NCBI GenBank assembly: GCA_029865515.1
Contig: JAOUGQ010000024.1
Location: 1 to 19,005, forward strand
Length of the DNA stretch: 19,005 nt
Direction: 5' to 3'
Origin: Nitrospirota bacterium
Lineage (GTDB): Bacteria; Nitrospirota; Nitrospiria; Nitrospirales; UBA8639
Each line of letters begins with the position of its first letter. The stretch's first letter is position 1. Both the position numbers and the translations under genes were made by a program. The notes under the pieces are model-generated. The model saw only the letters and a program-made list of their open reading frames with translations, was not told the DNA's origin and ran no database searches. Of this stretch, positions 1-7,686 are shown piece by piece.

Positions 1-1109
1 CCCAGCGATGACCCGTAGAGATGGGTCGGAATATCCTGCATTTTTTCGTACATCACCTTAAAAAATGTCTGCCCGTCGTGGATGCGAAAGGGCACATCAT
101 GCGGCCGAACTTCCAGAACCACTTGCGTTCCTTTCCGTGTCGGGTTGGCATAACCAAATCCCGGATCAAAAAACCCCGCGTAATGTGTCCGCAATTCGCC
201 GCAGGCCGCTTCATACGCCACCATCTCTGCGGAATACCCGGGGGGCACTTGAATCCGCTCCTTGGAGGCTAAAATATAAAATTCTTCCGGTTCCAGAAGC
301 ATGGTGGCCGTCGCATTCCGATAGAGGGGCTCCCAATAATCAGAGGCGGAATAATGGCCTATCCTGTTCAGATCGATGACATGACTATTCTTTTTGGCCC
401 GATACCCCACGATAGCACGATCACCTTCCGAAGATCCCCGCAAATCTACTCGAAGAAAGAGCCCGTTATCGACACGAATGTCTTTGGCTGACAGCGGTTG
501 ATCCGGTTCGCCATGCCCGCCGTTATGACATAACAGGGGCGTTTGGCGATGAAGGGTGCGCAAGGAGGAATCCGAGACGAGGGGTTTCCCGGACATCAGC
601 CGCAATTGGTTGAGGGCGAGGCCCGCTTGCACGCGAATCGTGAATGAGCGAGGGACAATTTCTAAAAACAGGGGTCCCGAATAGCCTGGTCGAATTTCGT
701 CAAACCCCACATGAAGGTCCGTCACCACTCGAGTGAAAATATCCAGCCGACCGGTGGAACTCTTGGGATTGGTCCGGCCACGAATATCTTTGGGGAGCTT
801 GAGCCGCTCCATCAACGGCACCAAATAGACATGTCCTTTTTCCAAAATGGCGCCCTGACTTAAATCCATGTCGTACATCACCAAATCGGACCGGTACAAA
901 TCATCAATGGTAAATCGCGACTGTTGATCGGACGGTTCGGGAAGAAAGCTGCTGAGTAACCGATAGGCTTTGGTTCCTAACCGCAAATCGAGGCTGGCGG
1001 GTTGAATCTGCTCCGACGTAATCGATGCGTCCGCTTGAATGGCACCCTGACGCACCAATGTGCGCAGGTGTTGAAAGGGAATAATGCCGGGTTTACGAGC
1101 AGAGGCCAT
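1..1109 (-). CDS. dcd: dCTP deaminase, long two-lobed form (partial, 3' end outside window)
   Basis: Deaminates dCTP to dUTP in the cytosol, feeding dTMP synthesis. I translated the minus strand from the ATG at 1109; it stays open for about 369 codons to the window edge. The N-terminal lobe carries a GRTNPKSSTGR segment, matching the substrate-binding Arg/Ser stretch of Dcd, then VGFDEIRPGYSGPLFLEI, in which the Glu after Leu matches the catalytic Glu of the family. A second lobe repeats the fold (AGFFDPGFGYANP, then VVLEVRPHDVPF). This is roughly twice the length of E. coli Dcd and fits the long single-chain form known from alphaproteobacteria and others; probably fewer than 20 codons are missing. 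The start overlaps the kamA stop by one base (TGATG), which suggests translational coupling. Confidence 0.9.
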   Translation of the reverse strand, partial: MASARKPGIIPFQHLRTLVRQGAIQADASITSEQIQPASLDLRLGTKAYRLLSSFLPEPSDQQSRFTIDDLYRSDLVMYDMDLSQGAILEKGHVYLVPLMERLKLPKDIRGRTNPKSSTGRLDIFTRVVTDLHVGFDEIRPGYSGPLFLEIVPRSFTIRVQAGLALNQLRLMSGKPLVSDSSLRTLHRQTPLLCHNGGHGEPDQPLSAKDIRVDNGLFLRVDLRGSSEGDRAIVGYRAKKNSHVIDLNRIGHYSASDYWEPLYRNATATMLLEPEEFYILASKERIQVPPGYSAEMVAYEAACGELRTHYAGFFDPGFGYANPTRKGTQVVLEVRPHDVPFRIHDGQTFFKVMYEKMQDIPTHLYGSSL

Positions 1110-2233
1110 CAATAGTCATCCATGGCGCCGGCACTGCACATATCTTGTGACGCAGGCGCTCCTACCATGGGAAGTTCACGCCTGTTCGCTGCTGACGGCT
1201 GAGGATAATGGTAGGTTTTATTTTCGTAATTTTTTAACACCGCCCCGTTTTCATCCAAATTCAATAAATAATCGTCGGGCAACAGAGGGATCTTTCCGCC
1301 GCCGCCAGGCGCGTCAATGACAAAGTGGGGAACGGCCATACCACTCGTATGCCCCTGAAGAGCTTGAATGATTTTCAATCCCGTTTCCACCGTGGTCCGG
1401 AAATGGTTGGTTCCCTTGGTGAGATCGGTTTGATAGAGGTAATACGGTTTCACTCTGGCCAACAACAATTGATGCATCAGGCGTTTCATGATTTCAGGAT
1501 CATCGTTCACGCCTTTCAGCAAGACTGTTTGGGCACCCAAGGGCACACCGACATCTGCCAATCGGCCACAGGCGTCCTTCACCTCCGGCGTCAGCTCATC
1601 CGGGTGATTGAAATGCAAATTCATATAAATGGGATGGTAGCGTTTCACGATGTCACACAATTCCGGGGTGATGCGTTGTGGAAGGGTTCCCGGCACCCGG
1701 GTCCCAATCCGAATCAATTCTAAATGCGGAATGGACCGAAGGGCTTTTAAAATCCGCTCAATGAGGTGATCGGGCAGCAGCAAAGGATCGCCTCCCGACA
1801 AGATGACATCCCGCACTTCGGTATGGTCCCTGAGGTACGCCACCGCTTGATCCAGCTCACCCTTCTTGAGAAAGCCGGGCTTCCCCACCAATCGCTTCCG
1901 CGTACAAAATCGACAATAGATGGGACACTGGTTGGTCACCATCAGCAAAACCCGGTCAGGGTACCGATGGACCAAATGAGGAACCGGGCTGTCCGTATCC
2001 TCCTCTAGAGGATCATCAGGGGCATCGAGATCATCCAATTCGATGATCTCGGGCACCACCTGTTTCCAAATCGCATCCCCCTTTTTTTTGATCGTTGCCA
2101 GAACGGTCGGGGTAATTCTCATCGGATAGGGACCGACGACGTCTTCCACCTCCTTGGGATCTACTCCCAGATGCTTCGCTAAATCCTTGGGCTTGGTAAT
2201 GCTTTGGGCGAGGACCTTTTTCCAATCATCCAT
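1109..2233 (-). CDS. kamA: L-lysine 2,3-aminomutase (radical SAM, PLP)
   Basis: Converts L-alpha-lysine to L-beta-lysine using a [4Fe-4S] cluster, SAM and PLP. The 374-residue product has the radical SAM motif CPIYCRFC (Cys103, 107, 110), the SGGDPLLL motif, and the PLP-lysine motif PGGGGK (Lys314). The two aspartates that hold the substrate epsilon-amino group in clostridial KAM appear as Asp270 (QTDLTKG) and Asp307 (VIDAPGG). The retained PGGGGK and Asp307 argue for a free-lysine mutase over EpmB, which modifies elongation factor P; no efp or epmA is seen nearby. It lies 3 bases after a glutaredoxin-like gene and overlaps dcd. Beta-lysine is used elsewhere as the acetylated osmolyte, but no obvious ablB acetyltransferase is in the window. 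Confidence 0.92.
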   Translation of the reverse strand: MDDWKKVLAQSITKPKDLAKHLGVDPKEVEDVVGPYPMRITPTVLATIKKKGDAIWKQVVPEIIELDDLDAPDDPLEEDTDSPVPHLVHRYPDRVLLMVTNQCPIYCRFCTRKRLVGKPGFLKKGELDQAVAYLRDHTEVRDVILSGGDPLLLPDHLIERILKALRSIPHLELIRIGTRVPGTLPQRITPELCDIVKRYHPIYMNLHFNHPDELTPEVKDACGRLADVGVPLGAQTVLLKGVNDDPEIMKRLMHQLLLARVKPYYLYQTDLTKGTNHFRTTVETGLKIIQALQGHTSGMAVPHFVIDAPGGGGKIPLLPDDYLLNLDENGAVLKNYENKTYHYPQPSAANRRELPMVGAPASQDMCSAGAMDDY

Positions 2234-2236
2234 AGC

Positions 2237-2560
2237 TTAATGATTCCTTTCATCAACGGAGCTGGTGGGTGGGTTGGAGGTTACTTGCCGGTCAGCCCCG
2301 GAGGGATGACCACGGTCTTCGTAATTGTCCAGATACGCCAGGATATCGGATGTCTCCGTCAACACGATCTCTCCATGAACCAGTACCGGAACATAGTATT
2401 GCCCTGAGACTTCATACACCTTTTTCCGGAAAGGACGAACATCCGGCACAATTTCATCTTCGTAGGAAAGGCCCAACTCGACCAATTTCTGGCGCACGGC
2501 TTCGCATTCCGGACACCACTCCGTATGATACAATTTCATGCTATTGAGATTAACAGACAT
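2237..2560 (-). CDS. Glutaredoxin-like / GST N-terminal domain protein
   Basis: Small thioredoxin-fold protein, probably a cytosolic thiol-disulfide exchanger. The domain starts at MKLYHTEWCPEC, giving a CPEC redox pair at residues 16 and 19 from the start used here, followed by the cis-proline segment YYVPVLV and the LTETSDILAYLDN helix typical of glutaredoxin and GST N-terminal domains. A tail of about 25 residues rich in polar residues follows the fold. The start is uncertain: ATG at 2560 is used; ATG at 2539 begins exactly at the fold; TTG at 2590 has the only reasonable ribosome-binding site (AGGG, 8 bases upstream). The stop is 3 bases before kamA, so co-translation is likely. The partner substrate is unknown. 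Confidence 0.8.
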   Translation of the reverse strand: MSVNLNSMKLYHTEWCPECEAVRQKLVELGLSYEDEIVPDVRPFRKKVYEVSGQYYVPVLVHGEIVLTETSDILAYLDNYEDRGHPSGADRQVTSNPPTSSVDERNH

Positions 2561-2628
2561 AGTCGTTGTCGGTCTTGCAAACGAGGCCAACCATTACGCC
2601 CTGGGCCAAAAAACCAGACTTCATAGGC

Positions 2629-4140
2629 CTAAGTGCCAGCCTGATTCCCACTCACGGAACAAGGTGCCAAGACTGCATCCCGCATCCCATGAATGATCTT
2701 TTTATCTTTGGGACAGATGGTCGCCAACACTCCCCCTAATTCGGCTTGTCCCTCATTCACAAAATAATAGGGAGATAACCGCGCCCGGCCTTCCATGCTA
2801 ACGACCGCACCGGACACATGATCATAATATTCAATCATAACCAGTCGCCCTTTGTGAAATGATTGCAGAATCGAGGGGCTCACCTCAAACATATCCAGAG
2901 CGTGGGTCAGGGTTTCTTTCCATTGAGCCTGCGACATATCATGGCCGATCGAGACGCCACGGCTACCCCAGGCCTGCTCGGAAAACCCTGACACTTTAAT
3001 GACATACTGGCGCTCTTTTTGGGTAGCCTCTCCCAACCACTGCCAATCCGACACGGCACGATTCCCATGGCGCAAGCCGGGAATTACGGCAGAGGGTGGA
3101 AGCGGTCTGGGATCCAAGATCCAGGTCTCCGGAATGAGAGCACGAAGACATTCAATGGTTTCGGGGTTCAGGGCTTGCTCCCAAAATCCTTCCAGCATCG
3201 GATGATGGAACAAGGCCAGGGCCAGTTTTTCTTCCATCCAGGGCTTATACGGAGGAGTCACGACCACCCGCCCTTTTTTCGCACTGTATAGAATCAATTC
3301 CCCTTTGGGAATGTTTTTCAAATCGAACAATTCGTAGAACCGATAGATGACCGAAACGGGATGGTCCTGTCCCCCATGGTGAACCAGGAGACCCTCTTCG
3401 GTAAACCGGATATCGCGGGGATGCACGCAATAGGCCTCCCAACCTTCCCGCTGCAATTGCGTCGCCACCCACTGCATTTCCGGGCGGTAGGCCTCGGCCT
3501 CATCTGAGACCACGATGGCCACACGTGGAGATTGCCCTTGCAGCACCCCTCGTAACATATGCGCAAACCCTTGAATCAGACCATCAGACTGCGGCCACAC
3601 CGGAGCCCCCTGTTGCGCGTACATCTGACTCAGACTTCCGGTTAAACCAATGCCTCCAGGGACAGAATCCAGTTCCGTCAAGGCCATCCCCGAGTTGGTG
3701 GGAATCAGATCGGGACGAATGACACAGGGCAGTTGATGTTTGAATCGATTCATCCGGCCAATGGCCAGAAGGTCGTCCGGTTTTCCGATATCAAAATATT
3801 CATGCACCCACTTTGGTTGTATCCCCTTCAGACTGTCCAGATACAACCGGTTCAAGGCCTGATAAAACCCCAGAAGATGCTGGCCTAATTGTTCAAAAAA
3901 CCTTGCCTCTTCCCTGGAGAGCGTAAACGGGCGGCAGGCCACACGCCAAAGATCCTCCTGACCGAAGACGAACAATCCATCCTTAATCAGGGTGTCCCGG
4001 AAAATGGAATAGGGGGTGTCAGAGATCAACGAATTCCATGGCGAACAGCCACCGGATTGATCAGGCTGAGAAGAAATAACCGATCCTGGGTTAGGCGTGG
4101 AGGACGTGTGTAGCGGACCAGGCACCCGAACGTCCTTCAC
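2629..4140 (-). CDS. Circularly permuted ATP-grasp-like protein, substrate unknown
   Basis: I do not recognise a named family. The order of motifs suggests a permuted ATP-grasp ligase: an Arg/Asp pair (RPDL, residues 142-145) and an acidic, Gly-rich TELDSVPGGIGLTG (155-168) come first. A Rossmann-like segment follows (VAIVVSDEAEAY, 207-218; later CVHPRDI). Last comes a lysine with glycine loop (YVIKVSG, 379-385; WGSRGVSIG, 391-399) and a hinge-like LVMIEYYD (433-440). This order resembles glutathionylspermidine synthase and DUF404/407-type proteins, which form amide bonds. The first 40 residues are Pro/Ser-rich and probably disordered. The start is GTG at 4140 with a weak ribosome-binding site; an in-frame stop at 4191-4189 bounds any upstream extension. 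It is 68 bases upstream of the glutaredoxin gene and may head that operon. Confidence 0.6.
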   Translation of the reverse strand: MKDVRVPGPLHTSSTPNPGSVISSQPDQSGGCSPWNSLISDTPYSIFRDTLIKDGLFVFGQEDLWRVACRPFTLSREEARFFEQLGQHLLGFYQALNRLYLDSLKGIQPKWVHEYFDIGKPDDLLAIGRMNRFKHQLPCVIRPDLIPTNSGMALTELDSVPGGIGLTGSLSQMYAQQGAPVWPQSDGLIQGFAHMLRGVLQGQSPRVAIVVSDEAEAYRPEMQWVATQLQREGWEAYCVHPRDIRFTEEGLLVHHGGQDHPVSVIYRFYELFDLKNIPKGELILYSAKKGRVVVTPPYKPWMEEKLALALFHHPMLEGFWEQALNPETIECLRALIPETWILDPRPLPPSAVIPGLRHGNRAVSDWQWLGEATQKERQYVIKVSGFSEQAWGSRGVSIGHDMSQAQWKETLTHALDMFEVSPSILQSFHKGRLVMIEYYDHVSGAVVSMEGRARLSPYYFVNEGQAELGGVLATICPKDKKIIHGMRDAVLAPCSVSGNQAGT

Positions 4141-4445
4141 TCGTCGAAAAGTTGGGGTTGGGTCTGTGCCAAATCCATCAATTAGAGGCTAACTGGAAAT
4201 GCTTGGGCCTTCGTGATAAGTCTTTTGCTAGAATGGTCAAGATCGTAGCATGACCTCTTGAAACCAGACAAGGCACACTCCCCTTGTTTTGCGAGTTCGC
4301 TTGAGGGCCGCTTAGCCACGAGTGGACTGTACCACTTGAATGCGAACTATTCAGGACAAAATAGCCCAGTGAATCGTATTCCTCTTTAGCGCAATATAGT
4401 CGAGAACCGTGCATTGAAGTCCACTAGTAAGAAAGTCATGAAGGT
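4141..4445. other. Divergent intergenic region, no gene seen
   Basis: This gap separates the minus-strand ATP-grasp gene from the plus-strand cysteine-cluster gene. It holds the minus-strand promoter candidate listed separately and, on the plus strand, a TATAGT -10-like hexamer at 4395-4400 without a convincing -35. A short inverted repeat, AGTGG...CCACT, lies around 4321-4336. The open frames here do not resemble any known protein and I see no tRNA fold. Confidence 0.5.
4213..4240 (-). promoter_or_regulatory. Candidate sigma70 promoter for the ATP-grasp/grx/kamA/dcd block
   Basis: On the minus strand TTGACC (4240-4235), a 16-base spacer and TATCAC (4218-4213) match the -35 and -10 consensus at five and four of six positions. 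Initiation would fall near 4206, leaving a leader of about 65 bases before the GTG at 4140. Pattern match only. Confidence 0.4.
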
Positions 4446-5069
4446 ATGGCTGATTCGATTCCCATGATCCCTGGTCCTCAGGTCGTTCCCTCAGCCATCT
4501 GCGTCCGATGCGAGGTGTGTTGCCGTTTTCCGGAACACGACAGCCTGCTGAGACCGTACTTTACCGCATCTGAAATTCAGCAGGCTCTCACACACGGCGT
4601 CCCCCCCTCTTCATTTCCCGATCATCGGGGCAGCCAAGTGGAAGTCGTCCCCCATCCGACAGATGAAGGATTTCTCTGCCCGGCATTTGATCCCGCCACT
4701 CACCACTGCCGCATCTACGAGGTCCGTCCCCTGGATTGCCAATTGTACCCGTTTGCCCTCATGTGGAATGAACAACACGATATCGTCTTGTTCGGGTGGG
4801 ATCCTCTGTGCCCGTTCCTTCTTGAACAGTCCCTGGAAGTGACTCCTCTCAAAGGAGAAAAACTACGTAGGTCGATACGGGAACTTCCAAGAACTTTGAT
4901 GGATCAGGCTCGGACGGTAGCAACCTATCTGGAGTCCGAGGACGTTCTCAGCACCCTGGCCATTCATCCGCGATTGGTAACCCCGTTTCAACCGGATGTG
5001 GTCGTACTGCAACGCCTGGACCGTCTGACGGTCACCCTTCAGTCCTCCGGCACAGGCGACACCCGGTAA
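4446..5069 (+). CDS. YkgJ-family cysteine-cluster protein
   Basis: Predicted metal-binding protein of 207 residues. The N-terminal CVRCEVCC gives Cys19, 22, 25 and 26. It is followed by Cys78 (FLCPAF), Cys88 (HHCRIYEVRP), Cys98 (LDCQLYPF) and Cys122 (PLCPF). The spacing and the C-R-I-Y-x-x-R-P-x-x-C-x-x-Y-P-F core are the signature of the YkgJ or zinc/iron-chelate-binding family (formerly UPF0153), thought to bind an Fe-S cluster or zinc; the biochemical role is not established. The roughly 80-residue C-terminus has no motif I recognise. An AAGG sits too close to the ATG to be an ideal ribosome-binding site. The DUF2156 gene follows after 55 bases on the same strand, so the two may be co-transcribed. 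Confidence 0.85.
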   Translation: MADSIPMIPGPQVVPSAICVRCEVCCRFPEHDSLLRPYFTASEIQQALTHGVPPSSFPDHRGSQVEVVPHPTDEGFLCPAFDPATHHCRIYEVRPLDCQLYPFALMWNEQHDIVLFGWDPLCPFLLEQSLEVTPLKGEKLRRSIRELPRTLMDQARTVATYLESEDVLSTLAIHPRLVTPFQPDVVVLQRLDRLTVTLQSSGTGDTR

Positions 5070-5124
5070 CCTCCACCAATTCAATCTTTCCCCGCAGGCC
5101 GTTCATCCCGTATAACTATCCGTC

Positions 5125-6081
5125 ATGTCTCTTCATCTCAATCCCCTGACCATCAAGGACCAATTCCGCCTGCACCAGAGCATTGCCTCCACACTAGTCG
5201 GGGGGAAAACCCCTTTGGCCACCTGGTCGTTTCCACCGCACTACATCTGGAAGGACCTGTTCACCTATTCCTGGACGGAAATCGATGGATGGTTGTGCCT
5301 CTTCGCGGAATACCCTGATGGAATGTTTATGCCCCTTCCCCCTGTCGGACCTCGTTCGGAAGTCGGCTCTTCTTCCAGCAGCCCTCTCCAAGACGTGCTG
5401 TGCCAGGTGACCGCGTTTATGGATACCCGGAACCGCGGATCCAAGGTCACCCGAATTGAAAACATTCCAGCCGACCTGAAAGAGGAGATCCAACAGTGGG
5501 GATACACCTTAACGCCCAAAGACTCGGACTATCTCTATCACACAGCCAATCTTATCCAGCTGAAAGGTAATCCTTACAAATCCCCACGTGCCGCATACAA
5601 TCGGTTTGTTCGCGCTCACCGCATCCGGCTTTCTCCCTACCGGATCATCGATCGTGATTCGTGTTTCGCCCTTTTTCACCGCTGGGTTCATCAAAAAGAA
5701 GATATTCCCCTCTCCAGATCAGGGCCCAACGAGGACGTGGCTCGCCTGATGCTTCGAGATGCCGCCAGCGCCCATCGGGTGGTCCTGCAGGATTATCGGG
5801 AACTCGGGCTCACCGGGCGGGTCGTATGGGTGGATGGAAGCATTAAAGCGTATACGTTCGGTTATCCCCGGTCCCGGGAAGTGTTTTGCATCTTGCTGGA
5901 AGTGGCGGATCGATCAGTCTACGGCTTAGCCCAGTATCTTTTCCGCGAATTCTGCCGTGAGTTTCAGCAGTACCCTTTTGTGAATACGATGGATGATTCA
6001 GGGTTGCCCGGCTTAGCCAGAGCCAAACGGGCCTACCATCCCTGTCAATTGGTTACCAACTATATTGCCCAGCCCTCATGA
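5125..6081 (+). CDS. DUF2156 (LPG-synthase C-terminal-like) protein
   Basis: Cytosolic protein of 318 residues. The N-terminal pattern, an aromatic run near FPPHYIWKDLFTYSW followed by EIDGWLCLFAEY, matches stand-alone DUF2156 proteins, which share the double GNAT fold of the C-terminal catalytic domain of phosphatidylglycerol lysyltransferase. The second half has GSIKAYTFGYP and a C-terminal NTMDDSGLPGLARAKRAYHPCQLVTNY, again typical. There are no membrane segments, so it is not a full MprF. These proteins are often assumed to use aminoacyl-tRNA or acyl donors, but the substrate is unknown here. A lysine-metabolism gene (kamA) sits a few kilobases away on the other strand, which may be chance. 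The start ATG is the first in frame and lies 55 bases after the cysteine-cluster gene. Confidence 0.8.
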   Translation: MSLHLNPLTIKDQFRLHQSIASTLVGGKTPLATWSFPPHYIWKDLFTYSWTEIDGWLCLFAEYPDGMFMPLPPVGPRSEVGSSSSSPLQDVLCQVTAFMDTRNRGSKVTRIENIPADLKEEIQQWGYTLTPKDSDYLYHTANLIQLKGNPYKSPRAAYNRFVRAHRIRLSPYRIIDRDSCFALFHRWVHQKEDIPLSRSGPNEDVARLMLRDAASAHRVVLQDYRELGLTGRVVWVDGSIKAYTFGYPRSREVFCILLEVADRSVYGLAQYLFREFCREFQQYPFVNTMDDSGLPGLARAKRAYHPCQLVTNYIAQPS

Positions 6082-6125
6082 GCAACCAAAATCCCTGCTT
6101 GAAGCTTTTCAATAGTTGCCAAAGG

Positions 6126-6155
6126 TTGTCCTCTCTGAAATGACACCCGTATAAT
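6126..6155 (+). promoter_or_regulatory. Candidate sigma70 promoter for the AAA ATPase gene
   Basis: TTGTCC (6126-6131), an 18-base spacer and a perfect TATAAT (6150-6155) lie in the gap after the DUF2156 gene. Transcription would begin near 6162, about 47 bases before the ATG at 6209. Pattern match only. Confidence 0.5.
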
Positions 6156-6208
6156 GCTTCTTGAGTTGTCCACCTGTTTGGCTATTCCATTCTTAATTTG
6201 GATTGATC

Positions 6209-7021
6209 ATGAAGGGTCTTGAATTCGGTATCGAACAATTCCGGGTCACCGAGGAGCCGTTCTATCAGGAAGTGAACGGGGAAATCGATCTGTTCACCGT
6301 CGGCGCCAAGAACAAGATACCGGTTATGCTGAAAGGCCCAACTGGATGCGGGAAAACCCGGTTTGTCCAGCATATGGCTCATCGGCTGAACCGGCCACTG
6401 ATTACCGTCGCGTGTCATGAAGATTTGACGGCCTCCGATTTGATCGGTCGCTATCTGTTGAAAGGGGAGGAAACCGTTTGGGTGGATGGGCCGCTCACCC
6501 TGGGAGTCAAACATGGCGCGATCGTGTATCTGGATGAGGTGGTCGAAGCCCGAAAAGATACCACGGTGCTGATCCATCCCTTGAGTGATGACCGCCGGTT
6601 TTTGCCCATTGAGAAAAAAGGGCAGATTATTCAGGCTATGGATGATTTTTTGCTGGTGATTTCCTATAACCCGGGATATCAAAGTGTCCTAAAAGAGTTG
6701 AAACAAAGCACCAAGCAGCGTTTCATGGCCATTGAGTTTGGCTATCCCCCAAAGGATATCGAGACCAGGATTGTGGAGCATGAAGCCAACGTCTCCCGGG
6801 ACATTGCCACACGATTGGTCAAATTGGGTGAAAAGGTGAGGAATCTCCGCAACCATGGGCTGGAGGAGGGTGTCAGTACCCGGCTGTTAATTTATGCCGG
6901 GACGTTGATGCAACAGGGCGTGGCATCCGACCGGGCTTGCGATGCCGCGATTACCCGCCCGATTACTGACGACACGGACATGCAACGCAGCATTCAGGAA
7001 CTGGTCAAGGCCATTTTCTAG
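6209..7021 (+). CDS. CbbQ/NirQ/NorQ-type MoxR AAA+ ATPase
   Basis: AAA+ chaperone-like ATPase of 270 residues, the usual family length. It has Walker A GPTGCGKT (43-50), Walker B IVYLDE (105-110), sensor-1 region ISYNPG (151-156) and a KQRF segment (169-172) in the arginine-finger region. The phrase HEDLTASDLIGRYLL after the Walker A helix is characteristic of CbbQ/NirQ/NorQ. Family members remodel or activate metalloenzymes (rubisco, nitric oxide or nitrite reductases, and others), normally with a von Willebrand A-domain partner (CbbO/NorD). No such partner or client enzyme is in this window, so the target cannot be named. The ATG at 6209 is preferred over an in-frame TTG at 6203 because a GGA motif sits 6 bases upstream of it. 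A small lipoprotein gene follows after 27 bases. Confidence 0.88.
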   Translation: MKGLEFGIEQFRVTEEPFYQEVNGEIDLFTVGAKNKIPVMLKGPTGCGKTRFVQHMAHRLNRPLITVACHEDLTASDLIGRYLLKGEETVWVDGPLTLGVKHGAIVYLDEVVEARKDTTVLIHPLSDDRRFLPIEKKGQIIQAMDDFLLVISYNPGYQSVLKELKQSTKQRFMAIEFGYPPKDIETRIVEHEANVSRDIATRLVKLGEKVRNLRNHGLEEGVSTRLLIYAGTLMQQGVASDRACDAAITRPITDDTDMQRSIQELVKAIF

Positions 7022-7048
7022 CCTAGAGTGACGGACACGATTATCCAA

Positions 7049-7483
7049 ATGAAACACCGCATTCTTTGTGTCACGCTCGCCAGCCTGTTGGGAGTGTCCG
7101 GTTGCATGAGTCTGTTTCACCCGCAGGCGGAAGAATGGTATCAGCAAGCCAAGGGGGCAACCGGCCAACAAACAGCGTTGACGCTCATCTCAATGATGGA
7201 CACCGCCACTCAACAAGCCAAGACGGAGTTAGGGGAATCACCGGGATTGAATAATCTGCACAATCAATTCCATGCGCTCCAGAAAACCTTTTGTGATTTT
7301 TCCGATCAACAAGCCGCAACCACCGCCTATGAACAGGCCCTCACCTTACAGCAGGAATTGAAAACGGTGTTTCACCGGCTAGGGAAATTTAAAAACGACA
7401 CCTCGCTCCGTGCCATCCATTTAGACCTCTTCGTAAAACGGTTACAGGAACTTCGAACTGCTGTCCAATCCATTCCTTCATAA
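7049..7483 (+). CDS. Small lipoprotein of unknown function
   Basis: Product of 144 residues with a lipoprotein signal: a KHR start, the hydrophobic run ILCVTLASLLG and the lipobox VSGC, so the mature protein begins at Cys19 and is membrane-anchored. The remainder is polar, rich in Gln, Leu and Ala and probably all alpha-helical, with repeating helices such as TAYEQALTLQQELKTV that suggest coiled-coil or bundle packing. I recognise no family. The ATG at 7049 is preferred because it places the signal peptide at the N-terminus; a GTG at 7028 in the same frame would add seven residues before it. It is 27 bases after the AAA ATPase gene and is probably co-transcribed with it; whether the two proteins work together is unknown. 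Confidence 0.75.
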   Translation: MKHRILCVTLASLLGVSGCMSLFHPQAEEWYQQAKGATGQQTALTLISMMDTATQQAKTELGESPGLNNLHNQFHALQKTFCDFSDQQAATTAYEQALTLQQELKTVFHRLGKFKNDTSLRAIHLDLFVKRLQELRTAVQSIPS

Positions 7484-7628
7484 ACACCTCTTCTTGCAGG
7501 GGGGGGAGAAGCCATGACTGGCCTGGCGATTTCCAAAAAGACGTCTCTTCGCAGCGTCTCTCCCCACATCAATCTGGCCATGGTATCCAATGTGCCTGCT
7601 CATCAGCATTCCGGCTCACCACCTTCCG

Positions 7629-7657
7629 TTGACAGGATTTTTCGTTCACCCTACACT
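7629..7657 (+). promoter_or_regulatory. Strong candidate sigma70 promoter for the HAD gene
   Basis: A perfect TTGACA (7629-7634), a 17-base spacer and TACACT (7652-7657) precede the HAD start at 7687 by about 30 bases. The rest of the gap from 7484 shows only an eight-G run (7499-7506) and no gene. Confidence 0.5.
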
Positions 7658-7686
7658 GCGGCCGCAGACTATTCCGAAATTCGTCT

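Noticed and set aside
1109..2233. EpmB (EF-P beta-lysylation) as the identity of the aminomutase
   Set aside because: The PGGGGK PLP motif and Asp307, which match free-lysine mutases, are present, and no efp or epmA is nearby.
4178..4414. Minus-strand open frame of 78 codons in the divergent gap
   Set aside because: No recognisable motif, no ribosome-binding site, and it would overlap the promoter candidate for the ATP-grasp gene.
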